From: Streptomyces phaeofaciens
GTDB taxonomy: Bacteria; Actinomycetota; Actinomycetes; Streptomycetales; Streptomycetaceae
Reading direction: 5' to 3'
Length of the DNA stretch: 64,000 bases
NCBI RefSeq assembly: GCF_014648915.1
Contig: NZ_BMSA01000004.1
Span: 310,001 to 374,000, forward strand
Positions 60,271-64,000 of the stretch are shown here, piece after piece (position 1 is the first letter of the stretch; the number at the start of each line of letters is the position of its first letter). The position numbers and the translations under genes were made by a program. Below the pieces are notes generated by a model. That model was given only the letters and a program-made list of their open reading frames with translations, did no database searches and was not told where the DNA came from.

Positions 60271-61776
60271 GTGTCTGACTCCTCACGCGATACCGCCGAG
60301 GGCGCCGGCTGGACCGGTGCCGAACCCGGCACCTACCGCAAGCTGATGCCGGGCCGGGTCGAGAAGATCTCCTGGCTGGACCCCCGGATGCTGTGGGCGG
60401 CCCGCAACGGTGTACTCGCCTCCTGGTTCGGCGACCCGACGGGCCGCACGCGCGGCCGGTGGGTGGCGCAGCGGGCGGCGGCCGGCGCACCCGCGGACAA
60501 GGTGATCCGGCGCTCGGACCCGGAGCGCTTCTCCTTCATGGTGATCGGCGACACGGGCGAGGGCGACGATTCCCAGTACGCCGTCGTACCGGGCTTTCTG
60601 AAGGCGAGTCAGGACACGTCGTTCGCCGTTCTCGCGAGCGACGTCATCTATCCGGTCGGCAGCGCCGACGACTACGACGGCAAGTTCTTCCGGCCGTACC
60701 AGGACTATCGGGCACCGATCTACGCGATACCCGGCAACCACGACTGGTACGAGGATCTCGGCGCCTTCATGCGGGTCTTCTGCGACGACGCCCCGGCGCT
60801 GCCCGCCGAGCCCGGCCCCCGCCGGTTCACCCGGGCCTGGCTGCGCTCACTGCTCTGGCACCGGCCCCGCCCGGGCGACGGGCAACACCTGAACGAGGCA
60901 CGGAAGTTGCGCTCGGCGACGGCCCAACAGGCCGTACAGCCGGGGCCGTACTGGGCGATCGACGCCGGACCGGTGCGGATCATCGGTGTCGACACCGGTC
61001 TGCTGGGCACCCTCGACGCCGAACAGGGCGCCTGGCTGCGCGAGGTGTCCCAGGGCCCGCGGCCGAAGATCCTGGTCACCGGCTCACCGCTGTACGTCGA
61101 CGGCGAGCACCACCCGTGCGCCATCGAAGGGGGCGGCACCGTCGACGACATCGTGACCGCGCCCGAGCACCACTACGTGGCGGCGATAGGCGGCGACATC
61201 CACAACTACCAGCGCTATCCGGTGCGGTTGGCGGACGGCAGGACCCTGCAGTACGTGGTCTCGGGCGGCGGGGGCGCCTTCATGCACGCCACGCACACCA
61301 TCCCCCGTGTCTCCGTCGCCGGGGTCGACGAGCGGGACTTCCGCTGCTACCCGCTGCGCGGCGACTCCCTCGCCTTCTACGGCCGGCTCTACGGGCGCCG
61401 GCTGCGTCTGCGCCGCTTCTTCGCGCTGAGCGAGGCCGAGGCACAGGCGGTCGTCGCCGAGCGGCTCGGCATCCCGCCCACCCGGGTCCCGGGGCCGGAG
61501 GTCAGGGTCACCCGGCGGATCCGGCTGGTGGCCGGGCTGCTGGGGACGGGGAGCCGCCCGGAGCGCCGCAGGCGGCTGCGGCTCCCGGTGCGCAAGATCT
61601 ACACGCAGCTGTTCTCGCCCGGCAACGCCACCTACAGCCCGCCGTTCTTCAAGTGCTTCCTGCGGCTGGACGTCACCCCGCGGTCCGTGCGGCTGCGGTG
61701 CTTCGCCGCCACCGGCGGCCTCGCGCAGGAGCTGAACCCGCCGGTCGAGGACGAGGTCACGATCCCGCTGGTCTGA
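60271..61776 (+). CDS. Metallophosphoesterase family protein
   Basis: A protein of ~501 aa from GTG 60271 (or GTG 60262). The calcineurin-like fold shows GDTGEGDDSQ, the GNHDWYED metal site and a later GGDIHNYQRY His motif. After the catalytic domain come two extra regions (PLRGDSLAFYGRLYGRRLRL, and a C-terminal KIYTQLFSPGNATYSPPFFK). No signal peptide. The length is larger than the simplest phosphatases. Substrate unknown; similar proteins are purple acid phosphatase relatives. Confidence 0.85.
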   Translation: MSDSSRDTAEGAGWTGAEPGTYRKLMPGRVEKISWLDPRMLWAARNGVLASWFGDPTGRTRGRWVAQRAAAGAPADKVIRRSDPERFSFMVIGDTGEGDDSQYAVVPGFLKASQDTSFAVLASDVIYPVGSADDYDGKFFRPYQDYRAPIYAIPGNHDWYEDLGAFMRVFCDDAPALPAEPGPRRFTRAWLRSLLWHRPRPGDGQHLNEARKLRSATAQQAVQPGPYWAIDAGPVRIIGVDTGLLGTLDAEQGAWLREVSQGPRPKILVTGSPLYVDGEHHPCAIEGGGTVDDIVTAPEHHYVAAIGGDIHNYQRYPVRLADGRTLQYVVSGGGGAFMHATHTIPRVSVAGVDERDFRCYPLRGDSLAFYGRLYGRRLRLRRFFALSEAEAQAVVAERLGIPPTRVPGPEVRVTRRIRLVAGLLGTGSRPERRRRLRLPVRKIYTQLFSPGNATYSPPFFKCFLRLDVTPRSVRLRCFAATGGLAQELNPPVEDEVTIPLV

Positions 61777-61830
61777 GCCGGCCTGCGACAATCGGACGGG
61801 AAGCGCCGTACGACCACGCTGGAGGAGCCC

Positions 61831-62859
61831 GTGCCACCCACCTCACGCCCCCTGCGCAAGCTGGGCTTCCTCACGATCGGCCTGTTCGACGGGGACGACC
61901 CGGCCCGGGGGCACGAGACCACGCTGGAGATCATCGAGCTGGGCGAGCGGCTCGGCTTCGACAGCGCGTGGGTGCGTCACCGGCATCTCCAGTACGGGAT
62001 CTCCTCCCCCGTCGCCGTGCTGGCGGCCGCCTCGCAGCGCACCCGCCGGATCGAGCTGGGCACCGCGGTGATCCCGCTGGGCTGGGAGAACCCGCTGCGG
62101 CTGGCGGAGGACCTGGCGACGGTCGACGTGCTGTCCGGGGGCCGGCTCAACCCGGGGGTGAGCGTGGGCCCGCCGATGCACTTCGACCAGGTCAAGGACG
62201 CCCTGTACCCGGACACGGCGGACGCCGAGGACTTCGGGTACGAGCGGGTGCGGCGGCTGCTGGACCTCGTACGCGGCAAGTCCGCCTCGGACTTCAGCGG
62301 GGTGGAGGGCTTCGAGGTGTTCTCCGACCGGGTGCAGCCGCACTCCCCCGGCCTGGGCCGGCGTCTCTGGTACGGCGGGGGCAGCGTGAGTTCCGCGCGG
62401 TGGGCGGGCGAGCACGGCATGAACTTCCTCACCAGCAGCGTCGTCAAGGCCGAAGGCCCGGACGACGCCCGGGACTTCGCCGAGATCCAGCTGTCGCACG
62501 TGCGCGCCTTCCGCGCCGCCCACCCCGACGGCGAGGCCGCTCGGGTCTCCCAGGGCCTCGTGGTGATCCCCACCGACTCCGCCTCGCCCGAACAGCGCGC
62601 GCGGTACGAGGAGTTCGCCGCCCGGCGGCTGCCGCGCACCAGGTCCCCGCAGGGTCCGGGGCGGCTGCTGTTCGCCCCCGACCTGGTCGGCACCTCGGAG
62701 GAGATCGCCGAACGCCTGGCCGCGCACGCCGCGTTCCGTGAGATCGACGAGGTGGCGTTCGCGCTGCCCTTCACCTTCGCGCACGAGGACTACGTGCAGA
62801 TCCTCACCGACATGGCGACGCGGCTGGGCCCGGCCCTGGGATGGCGGCGGGCCGCCTGA
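61831..62859 (+). CDS. LLM-class flavin-dependent oxidoreductase
   Basis: A bacterial-luciferase-like monooxygenase of 342 aa from GTG 61831, with GGAGGAG before it. The TIM-barrel signature is seen at FLTIGLFDGDD, LGERLGFDSAWVRHRHL, RIELGTAVIPLGWENPLRLAED, and GGRLNPGVSVGPP. These enzymes use FMNH2 or F420 to oxidise alkanals, alkanesulfonates, or metabolites. Downstream and convergent is the TauD dioxygenase, so a sulfonate-related role is possible but unproven. Confidence 0.85.
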   Translation: MPPTSRPLRKLGFLTIGLFDGDDPARGHETTLEIIELGERLGFDSAWVRHRHLQYGISSPVAVLAAASQRTRRIELGTAVIPLGWENPLRLAEDLATVDVLSGGRLNPGVSVGPPMHFDQVKDALYPDTADAEDFGYERVRRLLDLVRGKSASDFSGVEGFEVFSDRVQPHSPGLGRRLWYGGGSVSSARWAGEHGMNFLTSSVVKAEGPDDARDFAEIQLSHVRAFRAAHPDGEAARVSQGLVVIPTDSASPEQRARYEEFAARRLPRTRSPQGPGRLLFAPDLVGTSEEIAERLAAHAAFREIDEVAFALPFTFAHEDYVQILTDMATRLGPALGWRRAA

Positions 62860-62889
62860 CGTCACCGGCGGCCGGACCCGGTGTCCCCG

Positions 62890-63864
62890 TCACCAGCGGC
62901 CGGGCTCCGTCCCCGTCAGTGGCTCCGACGGCTTGCCGTCCACGCCGACCGGCACGTCCCCGGTGAGCATCACCCGGTGCATGGTGCGCGGGAAGCCGAG
63001 GTGGGCGTTGTCGCTCGGCGCGAGGTGGATGGTGGCCCGGTTGTCCCAGAAGGCCACGCTGCCGGGCTCCCAGCGGAAGCGGACCGTGTACTCGGGCCGC
63101 ACCGCCTGCTCCAGCAGCATGTCGAGCAGGGCCCGGCTCTCGGCGCGCGAGACGTCGGCGATCTGCTCGACGTAGTAGCCGTTGACGTAGAGCACCTTCT
63201 CCCCGGTCTCGGGGTGGACGCGCACCAGCGGGTGCAGGGACGCCACCTGGTGGCCCAGCAGGTGGCGGACGTACGCGTCGTCGCCGGGGCGGGGCTGGTA
63301 GCCGACGCCGAGCCGGTGTTCGGCGCGCAGTCCGTCCACGAACCGCCGCACCGGCGCGGAGAGTCCCGCGTACGCGGCGGCGAGGTTGGCCCAGGTGGTG
63401 TCGCCGCCGTACGGGGGGACGGTCTCGGCGCGCAGGACGGTCGCGGCCGGCGGGTCGATCCGGGCGCCGTGGTCGCAGTGCCAGCCGCGCAGCAGGGTGT
63501 GCCGGCGGCGCTGGAGCCACTCCTCGTGCTCCATGCCGAACTTCCCGCCCAGTTCCAGCCGGTCGGCGGTCGTCTCGACCTCCGGGAAGTCCGGGGGCGA
63601 GGCGCTGCCCCGCTTGCGCAGCACGACCGGTCGGCCGAACCTGCGGGCGAAGGCCACATGGGCGGCGTGGTCGAGGTGCTGCCCGCGGAAGAACACCACC
63701 TTCCAGTGCAGCACGGCGGCCCTGACCGCGGCGACCCGGGCGTCGTCGAGGCCGTCGGCCAGGTCGACGCCCGCGATCTCGGCACCGATGTGCCCGGCGA
63801 CCGGGTGCACCTCGATCCCCGCCGCCCGAACCAGCCCGTCCTGCGTGTCCCAGCCCGTCGTCAT
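62890..63864 (-). CDS. TauD/TfdA-family 2-oxoglutarate-dependent dioxygenase
   Basis: A protein of 324 aa. The double-stranded beta-helix has the iron ligands H129-C-D131 (in GWHCDH) and distal His296 (RTMHRVML); the 2-oxoglutarate Arg is likely in the C-terminal stretch after it. PPYGGDTTWANLAAAYAGLS and FWDNRATIHLAPSD are family signatures. It oxidises sulfonates or other small acids using Fe(II) and 2-oxoglutarate. It is longer than TauD (~283 aa), with an insert before the HxD motif. Divergent from the aldo/keto reductase start (86 bp). Confidence 0.88.
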   Translation of the reverse strand: MTTGWDTQDGLVRAAGIEVHPVAGHIGAEIAGVDLADGLDDARVAAVRAAVLHWKVVFFRGQHLDHAAHVAFARRFGRPVVLRKRGSASPPDFPEVETTADRLELGGKFGMEHEEWLQRRRHTLLRGWHCDHGARIDPPAATVLRAETVPPYGGDTTWANLAAAYAGLSAPVRRFVDGLRAEHRLGVGYQPRPGDDAYVRHLLGHQVASLHPLVRVHPETGEKVLYVNGYYVEQIADVSRAESRALLDMLLEQAVRPEYTVRFRWEPGSVAFWDNRATIHLAPSDNAHLGFPRTMHRVMLTGDVPVGVDGKPSEPLTGTEPGRW

Positions 63865-63950
63865 GCACGCTCCGATGGTCGTCCGGTTGTTCGATCCTCA
63901 CCGTATCCCTGAGGCTGGAGGGGACGACACGGCCGAGGAAAGGTCCCACG

Positions 63951-64000
63951 GTGAGCGACATCCCGGTGCACACGCTGAACGACGGTACGCGGCTCCCGGC
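63951..64000 (+). CDS. Aldo/keto reductase family, N-terminal fragment
   Basis: Only 16 residues plus two bases are in the window. GTG 63951, with GAGGAAAGG upstream at a fair distance, starts VSDIPVHTLNDGTRLP, which matches the first beta strand of aldo/keto reductases (VxLxxGxxxPxxGxGT). The gene continues past base 64000. It is divergent from the TauD-like gene. Function not further defined here. Confidence 0.7.
   Translation, partial: MSDIPVHTLNDGTRLP

Overview
The window is high-GC actinobacterial DNA, almost certainly from a Streptomyces chromosome. Signs of this are the very GC-rich third codon positions, many GTG and TTG starts, ATGA-type stop/start overlaps, a WhiB-type protein, a DUF574-type methyltransferase, a conservon (sensor kinase, roadblock, DUF742, GTPase, two P450s), and many Sec- or Tat-exported hydrolases. 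About 58 protein genes are supported. There is no rRNA, canonical tRNA, CRISPR array, transposase or integrase.

Layout. 1-2953: two very similar TetR regulators flank a 2-keto-4-pentenoate hydratase-like enzyme and an ACMSD-type amidohydrolase, which looks like a small regulated catabolic island. 2994-11658: mixed genes, including a DEDD exonuclease, TetR, a CBS-BON protein, a P-loop kinase, a SAM methyltransferase and a second-type NAD-dependent DNA ligase. 11945-14325: a membrane Ser/Thr kinase translationally coupled to a single-pass membrane protein with a related extracellular domain. 14757-14912: a probable structured RNA with tRNA-like pairings and a UUCG-capped terminator. 14986-30361: secreted and degradative enzymes (GH16-like, SGNH lipase, GH106 rhamnosidase, secretory lipase, GH46 chitosanase) mixed with a HAD phosphatase, WhiB, a ComB-like phosphatase, an MFS exporter, AraC, MOSC and an anti-sigma-like ATPase. 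31757-34870: an ABC uptake operon of the BtuCDF type behind a cobalamin riboswitch. 34952-41918: an M4 metalloprotease, secreted and redox proteins, an orphan roadblock protein, an ArsR regulator, a Tat-lipoprotein of the DUF3500 type and a hypothetical gene. 42596-47824: a six-gene conservon whose first P450 lacks the ExxR motif. 48068-64000: a PucR-type regulator, TetR, YciO/Sua5-like, dienelactone hydrolase, GH64 glucanase, a second M4 protease, an S9 peptidase, a methyltransferase, an MHYT membrane sensor, a metallophosphoesterase, a luciferase-like oxidoreductase, a TauD dioxygenase and the start of an aldo/keto reductase.

How it works together. The main theme is extracellular polymer degradation: rhamnosides, chitosan, beta-1,3-glucan, lipids and proteins. 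Several of these genes carry their own local operators: LacI-type palindromes before GH106 and GH64, and a CsnR-like palindrome before the chitosanase. A second theme is membrane signalling, with the kinase pair, the conservon, the orphan roadblock protein and the MHYT protein. Strong perfect-stem hairpins insulate many transcription units. Start codons were chosen from Shine-Dalgarno spacing and family similarity; all family assignments come from reading the sequence and general knowledge, with no database search.
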